A stretch of DNA of 17,630 nucleotides, taken from positions 1 to 17,630 of the forward strand of contig CAKQBC010000014.1 in assembly GCA_934215995.1 (NCBI GenBank), written 5' to 3'. Shown piece by piece: positions 1 to 7,149 of the stretch. Below the pieces are notes generated by a model. The model ran no database searches, was not told where the DNA came from, and saw nothing but the letters and a program-made list of their open reading frames with translations. Positions within the stretch are counted from its first letter, which is position 1, and each line of letters opens with the position of its first letter. The position numbers and the translations under genes were made by a program. This stretch comes from an uncultured Bacillus sp. Its GTDB lineage: Bacteria > Bacillota > Bacilli > Bacillales > DSM-1321.

Positions 1-846
1 ACCGTATACAGAGGGGAAACATTGGGCCTTGTCGGCGAATCCGGATGCGGCAAATCGACTACCGGCAGAACAATCATCCGCCTCTATGATGCGACTGGCG
101 GAGAAGTTCTGTTTAACGGGGAAAACGTACATGGGAAAAAGTCGAAGAAAGAAAGGAAGGCATTCAACCGGAAAATGCAAATGATTTTCCAGGATCCTTC
201 TGCCTCCCTGAACCCGCGGATGAAAGTCAGCGACATCATTGCGGAAGGGATCGACATCCATGGCCTTGCGGCTACACCGGAAGAACGCAAGAACCGTGTG
301 TACGAGCTGCTTGAGACTGTTGGACTCAACAAAGAGCATGCCGGGCGTTATCCGCATGAATTCTCCGGCGGACAAAGGCAGCGGATCGGAATAGCCCGCG
401 CTTTGGCTGTGGAGCCTGATTTTATAATCGCCGATGAGCCGATTTCCGCCTTGGATGTTTCCATCCAGGCGCAGGTGGTCAACTTAATGAAGCAGCTTCA
501 GAAGGAAAAAGGGCTGACATATCTGTTCATCGCACATGATTTGTCAATGGTCAAATACATAAGTGACCGTATTGGCGTTATGTATTTTGGCAAGCTGGTA
601 GAATTGACGACGAGTGAGGAATTATACAGCAACCCATTGCATCCGTATACGAATTCCTTATTGTCGGCAATCCCGCAGCCAGATCCGATCAGCGAGAGAA
701 TGCGCAGGAGGACGACTTACAATCCATCCATGCATAATTATGAAGACGGGGAAGAAGTTACAATGCGTGAAGTGAAGCCAGGCCATTTCGTATTATGTTC
801 CGAAAAGGAATTGAAACAATACCAGGCTCAAATAAAAGTAAAATAG
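1..846 (+). CDS. oppF: Oligopeptide ABC transporter ATP-binding protein OppF (5' partial)
   Basis: ATPase subunit of the Opp oligopeptide importer; it hydrolyses ATP at the cytoplasmic face, paired with OppD, to drive uptake through OppB/OppC. The frame is open from base 1, so the N-terminus lies outside the window; 281 codons remain and roughly the first 30-40 residues are missing. In window numbering, Walker A (GESGCGKST) is at residues 12-20, the signature FSGGQRQR at 121-128, Walker B ending ADEP at 144-147, and the switch His in IAHD at 179. The C-terminal tail ([19 protein letters not shown] onward) is the oligopeptide/dipeptide transporter C-terminal extension that separates OppF/DppF/AppF from other ABC ATPases. 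A TTG at base 22 is internal, not a start, because the frame continues upstream. It is followed by its own terminator, so it is probably the last gene of an opp operon. AppF is an alternative, but synteny with yjbC-spx favours OppF. Confidence 0.93.
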   Translation, partial: TVYRGETLGLVGESGCGKSTTGRTIIRLYDATGGEVLFNGENVHGKKSKKERKAFNRKMQMIFQDPSASLNPRMKVSDIIAEGIDIHGLAATPEERKNRVYELLETVGLNKEHAGRYPHEFSGGQRQRIGIARALAVEPDFIIADEPISALDVSIQAQVVNLMKQLQKEKGLTYLFIAHDLSMVKYISDRIGVMYFGKLVELTTSEELYSNPLHPYTNSLLSAIPQPDPISERMRRRTTYNPSMHNYEDGEEVTMREVKPGHFVLCSEKELKQYQAQIKVK

Positions 847-863
847 TACATGTACAAATGTGG

Positions 864-894
864 AATCCCCTTCTCAACGAAGGGGATTTTTGTT
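864..894 (+). terminator. Rho-independent terminator after oppF
   Basis: Perfect 9-bp stem AATCCCCTT (864-872) / AAGGGGATT (880-888), loop of 7, followed by TTTTTGTTT. The minus-strand side has no T run, so it serves oppF only. Confidence 0.9.
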
Positions 895-955
895 TATGGG
901 AAAACAAAAAGGAGTTTATGAAGTGGTGGGGTGATATAGGCTGAATGTAAATGAA

Positions 956-1135
956 CTATTTCCCAGAAACCGATTTCCAGCCAGTCTGTGTTTTCGCTGT
1001 TGCATTCCTAAAAATATCCTTCTTTTTGCCGCCGAATATTTTTTCCCCAATTGTATTTCCGATTACTCCATTCAAAGCCGTGAGGCCGATGACAAGAACA
1101 GCTACAATCGAAAGATCGATAAAATATTGGATCAT
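956..1135 (-). CDS. Small single-pass membrane protein, 59 aa, unknown function
   Basis: I do not recognise this gene. The start is ATG at 1135, preceded by a strong ribosome site (GAGGAGGG, about 6 bases before the ATG). A longer frame from 1171 lacks such a site. Residues about 7-30 form one hydrophobic segment (DLSIVAVLVIGLTALNGVIG), then a glycine-rich stretch (GNTIGEKIFGG), then a basic, Lys/Thr/Ser-rich tail (GKKKD..., KSVSGK). A type with the N-terminus out and the C-terminus in is likely from the positive-inside rule, but this is inference. The GxxGxxxG spacing could allow helix packing. It is encoded opposite to both oppF and yjbC, so it is a single-gene unit divergent from yjbC. No terminator with a T run is visible directly after its stop. 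Confidence 0.75.
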   Translation of the reverse strand: MIQYFIDLSIVAVLVIGLTALNGVIGNTIGEKIFGGKKKDIFRNATAKTQTGWKSVSGK

Positions 1136-1240
1136 GGATACCCTCCTCGTCAGAAAATCTTCTCCCTTCATTTTAATGGAAAGATCCGGATAATGGAAGG
1201 TAATATTCTAAATTGTCCGAATTCATAGGACGTTTGAACT

Positions 1241-1260
1241 AACCTTCTTTAAACAAGGTT
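1241..1260. repeat. Dyad AACCTT-N8-AAGGTT upstream of yjbC
   Basis: Perfect 6-bp inverted repeat with 8-base spacer in the 198-base space between the divergent small membrane gene and yjbC. It may be an operator or part of a leader stem. I could not find a convincing sigma-A promoter pair in this gap, so its position relative to a transcription start is unknown. Confidence 0.35.
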
Positions 1261-1333
1261 ACATACTGTCAATTAGGTTATTAATAAGAAGGAAAGGAAT
1301 TACAATCAATCGATAATGCATAGGAGTGAAAGA

Positions 1334-1903
1334 ATGTCCTGGTACGAAAAGCTAAACGGATATTTTCCGGTGGAAGAAATGAAATCAAAGCAGCATATGG
1401 AAGTCTTGCTGGAAGAAAAAACGGAATACAAAAAAAGCGAAAGTGAAAAGCATGTACTGATGTACGTGGAAGAAAAGAACTTCATTTTCGTGGATTATTT
1501 GCTGGTCACAAAACATGCAAGAGGGGAAGGGCTCGGGAAGAAACTTCTGGACGAATTGAAGAAGAAACAAAAGCCGATCATTCTTGAAGTCGAACCTGCC
1601 ATGAGGAATGACCAAGATAGCATAAAACGTTTGAATTTCTATAAGAGGGAAGATTTTGTCCATGCTTCCTCGATCATATATAAAAGAAAATCGCTGGCAA
1701 CAAAGAAGGAAAATAAAATGGAAATTATTTATTGGAGCCCAAAGAATGTGTCGGAAGAGGCGATTCTGGGTGCAATGAAGCACATCTACAAAGAAGTGCA
1801 CACATACAAGGATACCGTTCTGTACGGCCAAAGGTACCAGCCTGTTGAAGAGGTGCTGCAGATGGAATCGGGTCAGGCTGAGGATATTCTTCAGACTATC
1901 TAA
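1334..1903 (+). CDS. yjbC: GNAT-family acetyltransferase-like protein YjbC
   Basis: 189 aa, close to the length of B. subtilis YjbC and matching it through NWYEKL/SWYEKL at the N-terminus, the DYLLVTKHARGEGLGKKL segment (about residues 54-71), the ILEVEP strand and the YWSPK...EEAILGAMK C-terminal part. The ARGEGLG segment fits the acetyl-CoA pyrophosphate-binding loop (R/Q-x-x-G-x-G/A) of GNAT enzymes. The substrate is not known to me. ATG at 1334 is chosen because TAGGAG sits 7-8 bases before it and homologues start here; an in-frame ATG at 1316 has no such site. The gene lies directly upstream of spx with no terminator between, so some spx mRNA may come from read-through, as described for the yjbC-spx unit in B. 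subtilis. The C-terminal third is specific to this family and is not part of the usual GNAT core. Confidence 0.9.
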   Translation: MSWYEKLNGYFPVEEMKSKQHMEVLLEEKTEYKKSESEKHVLMYVEEKNFIFVDYLLVTKHARGEGLGKKLLDELKKKQKPIILEVEPAMRNDQDSIKRLNFYKREDFVHASSIIYKRKSLATKKENKMEIIYWSPKNVSEEAILGAMKHIYKEVHTYKDTVLYGQRYQPVEEVLQMESGQAEDILQTI

Positions 1904-1939
1904 GAAAATATAAAAATTAAAAAACAATGTTTATAAAGT

Positions 1940-1951
1940 CCCGGTACCGGG
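1940..1951. repeat. 12-bp perfect palindrome CCCGGTACCGGG
   Basis: GC-only/KpnI-type palindrome in an otherwise AT-rich region, 36 bases after the yjbC stop. It is followed by GTACAAAG, with no T run on either strand, so it does not look like a terminator. Confidence 0.5.
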
Positions 1952-2011
1952 TACAAAGTAATAAGCGTGGTTTATGTTGTGAATTCCTTATGCCTAAATG
2001 TGTGAAAAAAA

Positions 2012-2041
2012 TGTACAACCTATGTTAAATGAGAATATAGT
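2012..2041 (+). promoter_or_regulatory. Weak sigma-A-like promoter upstream of spx
   Basis: TGTACA (2012-2017), 18-base spacer, TATAGT (2036-2041). The -35 matches TTGACA at 4 of 6 positions. Tentative. Confidence 0.35.
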
Positions 2042-2166
2042 ATGAGTATTTTCAATCGCATTTCTCCCGCAAACCCTTCTATATAGGAGTTGTGGCGGTT
2101 GTGAATAACAGCTTTCCTGTAAAAAAAGTAGCGTTTTATTGATGGGTTTAGATTTTTTTCAAAAAA

Positions 2167-2197
2167 TTGTTCCTTTTGATTTTATATAAGGTATAAT
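2167..2197 (+). promoter_or_regulatory. Candidate spx-proximal promoter
   Basis: Perfect -10 TATAAT (2192-2197) with TTGTTC (2167-2172) at a long 19-base spacer. The predicted start is near 2204, giving a leader of about 110 bases before spx. The -35 is poor and the spacing long, which would fit a promoter that needs an activator or is regulated, but this is inference. Confidence 0.5.
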
Positions 2198-2207
2198 TAA
2201 CTAGGGT

Positions 2208-2248
2208 AATTGCTTATTTAAAGTTATTTTAATTTAGAATAAGTAATT
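2208..2248. repeat. 11-bp inverted repeat at the predicted 5' end of the spx leader
   Basis: AATTGCTTATT (2208-2218) and AATAAGTAATT (2238-2248) pair at 10 of 11 positions with a 19-base loop. It starts a few bases after the predicted transcription start, so it is either an operator or a 5' mRNA stem. Confidence 0.45.
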
Positions 2249-2315
2249 CATAAATTGGAAAAGAGTTTTCCCAATCATAGAGCAAGGATTCTATTAAAAG
2301 GGAGTGTGGGCAGGA

Positions 2316-2711
2316 ATGGTAACTTTATATACATCACCTAGCTGTACATCATGCAGAAAAGCGAAAGCTTGGCTGGAAGAACATAACATACCATATGTGG
2401 AACGGAATATCTTCTCCGAATCATTGAGTATAGAAGAGATCAAGGAAATTCTCCGGATGACTGAGGATGGTACAGATGAAATTATTTCAACAAGGTCAAA
2501 AACATTCCAAAAATTGAATGTGAACTTGGAGACTTTGCCTCTTCAAAGATTATATCGCCTGATCAAGGAGAACCCAGGCCTGCTGAGACGGCCGATTATT
2601 TTGGATGAGAAACGATTGCAGGTAGGATACAACGAGGATGAAATCCGTCGTTTCCTTCCGCGTAAGGTTCGGACATATCAGTTGCGTGAAGCACAAAAAT
2701 TAGTCAATTAG
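2316..2711 (+). CDS. spx: Spx, thiol-stress global transcription regulator
   Basis: 131 aa, nearly identical to B. subtilis Spx over its length. ArsC-like thioredoxin fold protein that binds the alpha-CTD of RNA polymerase, activates thiol/oxidative stress genes and represses activator-dependent genes. The CxxC redox switch (SCTSC) is at residues 10-13, and the [21 protein letters not shown] block after residue 90 carries the conserved RPI motif. The C-terminus reads ...AQKLVN where B. subtilis has LAN. This end is what ClpXP recognises, so the exposed degron chemistry is retained with a small change. ATG at 2316 is chosen by homology; AAAGGGAG lies 11 bases upstream, and an in-frame GTG at 2304 would add four residues not seen in relatives. 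A terminator follows. The ClpXP adaptor for Spx, YjbH, is encoded 7 kb downstream. Confidence 0.97.
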   Translation: MVTLYTSPSCTSCRKAKAWLEEHNIPYVERNIFSESLSIEEIKEILRMTEDGTDEIISTRSKTFQKLNVNLETLPLQRLYRLIKENPGLLRRPIILDEKRLQVGYNEDEIRRFLPRKVRTYQLREAQKLVN

Positions 2712-2719
2712 CATAGATG

Positions 2720-2748
2720 AAAAATCCCTTGCAAAAGGGATTTTTTCT
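2720..2748 (+). terminator. Rho-independent terminator after spx
   Basis: Stem AAAAATCCCTT (2720-2730) / AAGGGATTTTT (2735-2745), 4-base loop, T-rich tail. Confidence 0.88.
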
Positions 2749-3189
2749 TTTATAAAAAGGGTTTGTGGTTCTGTCCAGCCGTTTGTGGAGCCTTAACCAG
2801 AAAACCGATTCCCCTGTTTTTGCATATCGATATAGTATTATTCGTATGGTGGTTTCCTTTCCATGCTGCCGGTAAATGTACATGATATATTGGGATATCC
2901 TGAAGGAAGCGGCAGACAATCATGAGAGGAAGCAAGCCCTAGGGTAAATGGCATGCTGACCTTGATAAAACAGTCATATTTATGTAGAATGAGGAGAAAC
3001 ATTAGGCAAATGTTTGTTTTTTGAAATTTATTGCTTTTTGTTTTCCTTCTTATAGTATTTATCATAAAATAAAGATAAGAACTTGCCGAATGGTTAGGTT
3101 CATGGAGGCAAGGGTAAGATAAAAGCAATATTTGGCTCACTTTGGGGGTAATTCCCTTCATATATCTCATTGGAAGGGAGAGGAGATTA
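2749..3189 (+). other. Spx-mecA intergenic region, 440 bases
   Basis: No convincing gene on either strand. Open frames on the minus strand lack ribosome sites and overlap the mecA start. It holds a clear sigma-A promoter (2962-2990) and a CTTGCC (3082-3087) / GGCAAG (3107-3112) inverted repeat in the mecA leader. In B. subtilis the gene yjbE lies here; no counterpart is visible. Confidence 0.6.
2962..2990 (+). promoter_or_regulatory. mecA: Sigma-A promoter for mecA
   Basis: TTGATA (2962-2967), exactly 17-base spacer, TAGAAT (2985-2990). It is the best promoter match in the left part of the window. The predicted start near 2997 gives a leader of roughly 190 bases before mecA. Confidence 0.72.
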
Positions 3190-3861
3190 ATGGAAATCGA
3201 GCGCATCAATGAGCATACGGTCAAATTTTATATATCCTATGTGGATATAGAGGAAAGAGGATTTGATCGTGATGAGATTTGGTACAACAGGGACCGAAGT
3301 GAAGAGTTGTTTTGGGAAATGATGGACGAAATACATCATGAAGAAGAATTCACGGTCGAAGGCCCTTTATGGATACAGGTCCAGGCACTGGATAAAGGCT
3401 TGGAAATCATGGTTACCAAGGCCCAGCTTACGAAAGACGGCCAACGCCTTGAGTTGCCCTTATCCGATGAAAAACTGAAGGATCTGCCAGTTGATGAAAG
3501 AATTGAGTCTCTTCTTGACCAACATTTCCAAGTGAAGCAGCCTGAAGGAGAAGAGGCGTTGGAGTATGATGCCGCATTCGACTGTACTGTAGTATTCAAG
3601 GATTTTGAAGATGTTCTTTCTTTGAGCAAACGGATGAAAGTGGATATCCTTACTTCTTCTCTATATTCACTTGATAATAAATATTATCTGTATGTAGAAT
3701 TCGATGATGAAGAATTTGAAGAAGAAAACATCGATGATATGCTGAGCGTATTATTGGAATATGGAGAGGAGTCTCCAGTCACAATCCATCGGTTAAAAGA
3801 ATATGGGAAAGAAATAATCGCTGAAAATGTATTTCCGACCCTGCAACATTACTTTAATTAA
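3190..3861 (+). CDS. mecA: MecA, adaptor protein for the ClpC/ClpP protease
   Basis: 223 aa, similar in length to B. subtilis MecA (218). It starts MEIERINEHTVKFYISYVDIEERGF, the conserved N-terminal target-binding domain. A Glu/Asp-rich linker follows (about residues 100-125, VKQPEGEEALEYD). The C-terminal ClpC-binding domain ends ...EYGKEIIAENVFPTLQHYF. MecA delivers ComK, ComS and other substrates to ClpCP and is needed to assemble active ClpC hexamers. The start is ATG at 3190 with AGAGGAG about 5 bases before it; an in-frame upstream ATG at 3142 lies in the leader without a ribosome site. It is very acidic and cytosolic. The competence gene coiA lies downstream, separated by cls and terminators, so the two are probably not one transcript. 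Confidence 0.96.
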   Translation: MEIERINEHTVKFYISYVDIEERGFDRDEIWYNRDRSEELFWEMMDEIHHEEEFTVEGPLWIQVQALDKGLEIMVTKAQLTKDGQRLELPLSDEKLKDLPVDERIESLLDQHFQVKQPEGEEALEYDAAFDCTVVFKDFEDVLSLSKRMKVDILTSSLYSLDNKYYLYVEFDDEEFEEENIDDMLSVLLEYGEESPVTIHRLKEYGKEIIAENVFPTLQHYFN

Positions 3862-3866
3862 AACAC

Positions 3867-3899
3867 AGCCGGTTTCCGTTCAGAAATCGGCTTTTTTTT
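3867..3899 (+). terminator. Rho-independent terminator after mecA
   Basis: AGCCGGTTTC (3867-3876) pairs with GAAATCGGCT (3883-3892) with one G-U, 6-base loop, then eight T. Confidence 0.9.
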
Positions 3900-3990
3900 C
3901 CTGTATTGAATTGGCTGCAATACTTCCGATTCATACGTATAAAGGATGGTATGGATAGCGGTTTTGTCAAAGAGAAGCTGGATTGCTGGA

Positions 3991-4019
3991 ACAGGCAGGC
4001 ACGGGGGATGCCTGCCTGT
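3991..4019. repeat. Perfect 11-bp GC-rich hairpin upstream of cls
   Basis: ACAGGCAGGCA (3991-4001) / TGCCTGCCTGT (4009-4019), loop CGGGGGA. There is no T run on either side, so it is not a standard terminator. It lies 134 bases before cls and could sit in the cls leader RNA. Two CGGCCG palindromes follow at 4054-4059 and 4073-4078. Confidence 0.6.
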
Positions 4020-4152
4020 ATAAATGAGGGGCATGTATAGGCGAAATACAAATCGGCCGTACAGCTGCTCTCCGGCCGCTTCCTTATGCAGATGAACTGC
4101 TCTCAGCAGATAAGAAAAAAGAACGGTCTTAGAAATTACTGGGGTGAAACAA

Positions 4153-5670
4153 ATGAAAAATACAGTAAGGATATTTATTTTTCTCCTTTTGATGATTGGG
4201 GCTCTCATTTTTTTGGTGGAAGCTGTCCATGTACCACCAGTCGTCGTAAGTGTATATAGTGTTGTACTGTCAATTTCGGCTATTGTGCTGGTGGTTCTGA
4301 TTTTCCTGGAGAATCGCCATCCTGCCCAAACATTGACGTGGCTCATTGTGTTTGGGGCCTTTCCACTGATCGGTTTTTTATTTTACTTTCTGTTCGGCAG
4401 AAATTTCCGAAAAGAAAGGATGTTCAGGAAAAAGTATTTTTTGGACAAGCAAGCGTTTTTGAAGGTGGAAGGCGAACGGAATATTGCCGGGGAGCGCCTG
4501 GAGAAAATGCCTCCCCATCAAAAGCGGCTGATCCGTCTGGCACAGAATATCGGAAACAGCCCGATTTCATTTGCTACTGAGACAAAGGTTTTAACAAATG
4601 GCCACGAAACATTTTCCGCCATTATTGAGGAAATGAGAAAAGCCAAGCATCATATCCATATAGAATACTATATTGTGCGTAATGATGACATTGGGCGCGA
4701 GATTAAGAGAGTGCTGATCGAACGGGCAAGAAGCGGTGTGAAGGTAAGGTTCATGTACGATGCAGTAGGCTCATGGACTTTATCGAAAACCTATGTGCAG
4801 GACCTGTATGATGCGGGAATCGAAGTGGCAAGATTCGGCCCGGTCCGGCTGCCATTCTTGAATAATAAGGCCAATTTCCGCAATCATCGGAAAATTGTTG
4901 TCGTGGATGGCCATGTCGGCTTTGTCGGCGGTCTCAATATTGGGGATGAATATCTCGGCAACGATGAGAAATACGGATTTTGGCGTGATACCCATCTTAT
5001 GGCGAAGGGCGAGGCAGTCAGAAGCCTCCAGCTGATCTTTCTGCAAGATTGGTATTATAGTACAAATCATAGTTTCCTTACGGACAAGTATCTCTCTCCG
5101 AGCGTGCCGATTGTCCATAATCATGGCGGGGTGCAGATGATAGCGGGGGGGCCGGATAATGAATGGAGTGTCATTAAGAATATCTTCTTCAGCATGATTG
5201 CATCCGCTAAAGAATCCGTATGGATCGCTTCGCCCTATTTCATACCGGATGAGGATATTTTCTCGGCGCTTAAGGTTGCTGTTTTAAGCGGCATAGACGT
5301 TAAGCTGCTTGTGCCGCAAAATCCGGACAAAAAAATTGTCTGGCATGCATCCAGGTCTTATTTCCCTGACCTGCTTGAAGCAGGGGTGGAAATTTTCCAA
5401 TATAAGCGCGGATTTATGCACAGTAAGATTATGATTGTAGATAATGAGCTGGCATCAATCGGTACTGCCAATATGGATATGAGAAGCTTTCATTTGAATT
5501 TTGAGGTAAACGCCTTTCTGTATAGGACAGAAAGCGTTCAAAAGCTTGCAGCGGACTTTAAAGCAGACCTTGCGGAATCACAGCCGCTTCATATGGATGT
5601 ATTCAGCAAAAGGCATCTTGGCTACAGGGTGCTCGAATCAACCTGCAGGCTGCTGTCTCCTTTACTGTAA
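4153..5670 (+). CDS. cls: Cardiolipin synthase (phospholipase D family)
   Basis: 505 aa membrane enzyme that condenses two phosphatidylglycerol molecules to cardiolipin and glycerol. Three hydrophobic N-terminal segments (about residues 6-23, 30-52, 60-78) precede two PLD domains. The first HKD motif is NHRKIVVVD with H245, K247, D252, followed by GFVGGLNIGDEY. The second is FMHSKIMIVD with H423, K425, D430, followed by GTANMD. Length and order are typical for bacterial Cls. ATG at 4153 is used because GGGGTG lies 5-6 bases before it; the in-frame GTG at 4144 overlaps that ribosome site. It is flanked by terminators on both sides, so probably monocistronic, with no clear promoter found in 3900-4140. 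It has no counterpart between mecA and coiA in B. subtilis. Which of the several Bacillus Cls paralogues it matches is not resolved. Confidence 0.95.
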   Translation: MKNTVRIFIFLLLMIGALIFLVEAVHVPPVVVSVYSVVLSISAIVLVVLIFLENRHPAQTLTWLIVFGAFPLIGFLFYFLFGRNFRKERMFRKKYFLDKQAFLKVEGERNIAGERLEKMPPHQKRLIRLAQNIGNSPISFATETKVLTNGHETFSAIIEEMRKAKHHIHIEYYIVRNDDIGREIKRVLIERARSGVKVRFMYDAVGSWTLSKTYVQDLYDAGIEVARFGPVRLPFLNNKANFRNHRKIVVVDGHVGFVGGLNIGDEYLGNDEKYGFWRDTHLMAKGEAVRSLQLIFLQDWYYSTNHSFLTDKYLSPSVPIVHNHGGVQMIAGGPDNEWSVIKNIFFSMIASAKESVWIASPYFIPDEDIFSALKVAVLSGIDVKLLVPQNPDKKIVWHASRSYFPDLLEAGVEIFQYKRGFMHSKIMIVDNELASIGTANMDMRSFHLNFEVNAFLYRTESVQKLAADFKADLAESQPLHMDVFSKRHLGYRVLESTCRLLSPLL

Positions 5671-5682
5671 GGCGAGCAGTGG

Positions 5683-5720
5683 AAGAACTCCCGGCTAATC
5701 GGTCCGGGAGTTCTTTTTTT
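5683..5720 (+). terminator. Rho-independent terminator after cls
   Basis: Perfect 12-bp stem AAGAACTCCCGG (5683-5694) / CCGGGAGTTCTT (5704-5715), 9-base loop, T run to 5720. Confidence 0.93.
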
Positions 5721-5793
5721 GAAATAAAGGAAATCGGGCTTCGGCTGGAGAAATATACATAGGTTGAAGAAAAAGAAGGAGGGAGGGACAGTA

Positions 5794-6987
5794 TTGCTTC
5801 TGGCAAAAACGCAAAACGGAAGCATAGTATCCTTGTTTGATGCGACAGAACGGCAACTGGCTTTCTATAAGACATGCGCCTTCTACTGCCCATGCTGCAA
5901 TGGGAAACTCCATGTTAAGGCAGGAAAAATAAAGATTCCCCATTTCGCCCATGCGATCAATGAAGCATGCGATTATGCATCGGAAGGGGAATCGGAAGAG
6001 CATCTCGAAGGCAAAAGATCCTTATACGACTGGTTCAGGAAGCAGGGAGTGGCAGTTGTTTTGGAAAAATATATCCCGCAGATCAAGCAAAGGCCGGATC
6101 TTTACCTGGAATGCCGTGAAGCCAACTATGCCATTGAGTTCCAATGCTCGGCTTTGCCGCTTGATGTAATCAAGAAAAGAACGCTAACTTACCGGAAAGC
6201 AAACATCATACCGCTCTGGATCTTCAGTTACAGCCATTTAAAAAGGCACGGGAATGCCTATTCTCTGTCGGCTTTTCAATGGTATGGCATATCAGGCTCA
6301 AGCCTGGCACCCCGAATCGTATTTTACTCGCCAAAACTTCAGGAGTTTACGATCCTCAACCAACTTACCCCCTTCAGCTCCAGGCAAATATTCGGATTCC
6401 CCCTAATAAGAAAACAGAAACATCTCTCTTTTTTGCAGCTGGCAGAGCCGGACGAATTGCGGGAGCTTTCTTGCCGAGATTGGATGGCCAGAAAAAAACG
6501 ATGGAGGCTGACTTCTTTTGTTCATGCAGGAGAGTCGGATCTGCACATTTCCCTCTATCAGGCCGGAATCTCCACTGCTACTCTTCCGGATGGAATAGGT
6601 TTGCCGGTTCCCTATATGCATTTATATGAAACGCCTTGCATTGAATGGCAATCCTGGCTGTATCTCAATATTTTTAGGGACAAAAAGGAAGGGGATATGA
6701 TTCTGCGGAAGAACATACAGGCAGCCGTCATACGCTGTATACAGGAAAACAAAATCAGGCTGCGTTTCCTGCCATTTCAAGGAGCAATCGATCCGATATT
6801 GCCGGCAAAATGGTACATGTCCCTGCTTGACGGAATCGGCTTGGTAGAGGAAGCTGGGGGCGGGAATTTCAGGCTTGTAAAGACGTTGCAGATGCATAAT
6901 CCGGCTTTGCCTAAAGTAGAGGAGATTTTCTGCAGGAATGCCTGTTCAGTCTATAATAAACTCATGAAAAGGGAGCAGGAGGCATAA
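5794..6987 (+). CDS. coiA: Competence protein CoiA (nuclease-like)
   Basis: 397 aa. Competence-induced protein needed for processing or recombination of incoming DNA. The N-terminal part has a zinc-ribbon-like CAFYCPCC (C28, C32, C34/C35) followed by KIPHFAH (H50, H53). The central part looks like a PD-(D/E)XK-type nuclease fold: EHLEGKRSLYDWF, then RPDLYLE with D102, then YAIEFQ with E115 and Q117. The C-terminal half is poorly conserved. The start is TTG at 5794 with a strong AAGGAGGGAGGG ending 6 bases upstream; another in-frame TTG at 5764 is before that ribosome site. The gap after the cls terminator is only 73 bases, and I found neither a clear sigma-A promoter nor a pair of ComK boxes (AAAAN5TTTT) there. 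pepF lies 162 bases downstream. Confidence 0.92.
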   Translation: MLLAKTQNGSIVSLFDATERQLAFYKTCAFYCPCCNGKLHVKAGKIKIPHFAHAINEACDYASEGESEEHLEGKRSLYDWFRKQGVAVVLEKYIPQIKQRPDLYLECREANYAIEFQCSALPLDVIKKRTLTYRKANIIPLWIFSYSHLKRHGNAYSLSAFQWYGISGSSLAPRIVFYSPKLQEFTILNQLTPFSSRQIFGFPLIRKQKHLSFLQLAEPDELRELSCRDWMARKKRWRLTSFVHAGESDLHISLYQAGISTATLPDGIGLPVPYMHLYETPCIEWQSWLYLNIFRDKKEGDMILRKNIQAAVIRCIQENKIRLRFLPFQGAIDPILPAKWYMSLLDGIGLVEEAGGGNFRLVKTLQMHNPALPKVEEIFCRNACSVYNKLMKREQEA

Positions 6988-7149
6988 GATAAGGGGGAAC
7001 TATTTGAATAGTGTCTGTTGCCGGCGGGTATGTACATGCCAGAGAAAAAATGGCTGTCATTTTTCTTAAACATGCTATTAATAGTATAATCAAAGGGTAT
7101 TATGTAATATCTATAGTAAAATCATTAGATGAGGAGGCTGCTTCATAAG

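Larger units (their letters stand above)
1904..2315 (+). other. spx: 412-base yjbC-spx intergenic region with promoter-like sites
   Basis: AT-rich non-coding stretch. It contains a 12-bp GC palindrome (1940-1951), two sigma-A-like promoters (2012-2041 and 2167-2197), two very short overlapping reading frames (2092-2142 and 2142-2189) and an 11-bp inverted repeat (2208-2248). The spx upstream region of B. subtilis carries several promoters and PerR/YodB operators. I looked for a PerR-like box (TTATAATNATTATAA) and did not find a good one. Confidence 0.6.

Noticed and set aside
846..855. GTACATGTAC palindrome overlapping the oppF stop
   Set aside because: A 10-bp palindrome adjacent to a proper terminator. 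TGTACAT-like words recur in the window (near 2877 and 7031) and appear to be chance.
1385..1927. 180-codon open frame on the minus strand
   Set aside because: It lies opposite yjbC, has no ribosome site, and is rich in Phe/Leu/His as expected from the antisense of a Lys/Glu-rich gene.
2704..3224. Overlapping minus-strand frames (61-128 codons) between spx and mecA
   Set aside because: They cross the spx terminator, the mecA promoter and the mecA start, lack ribosome sites, and show no recognisable protein features.
3858..4346. 162-codon minus-strand frame upstream of cls
   Set aside because: It runs through the mecA terminator and into cls; composition looks like antisense, and no start signal is seen.
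5721..5793. ComK box before coiA
   Set aside because: No AAAAN5TTTT pair is visible in the short gap, so competence control cannot be claimed from sequence.
7027..7040. GGTATGTACATGCC near-palindrome upstream of pepF
   Set aside because: Short, with one mismatch, no clear promoter context and no matching second copy in an operator position.
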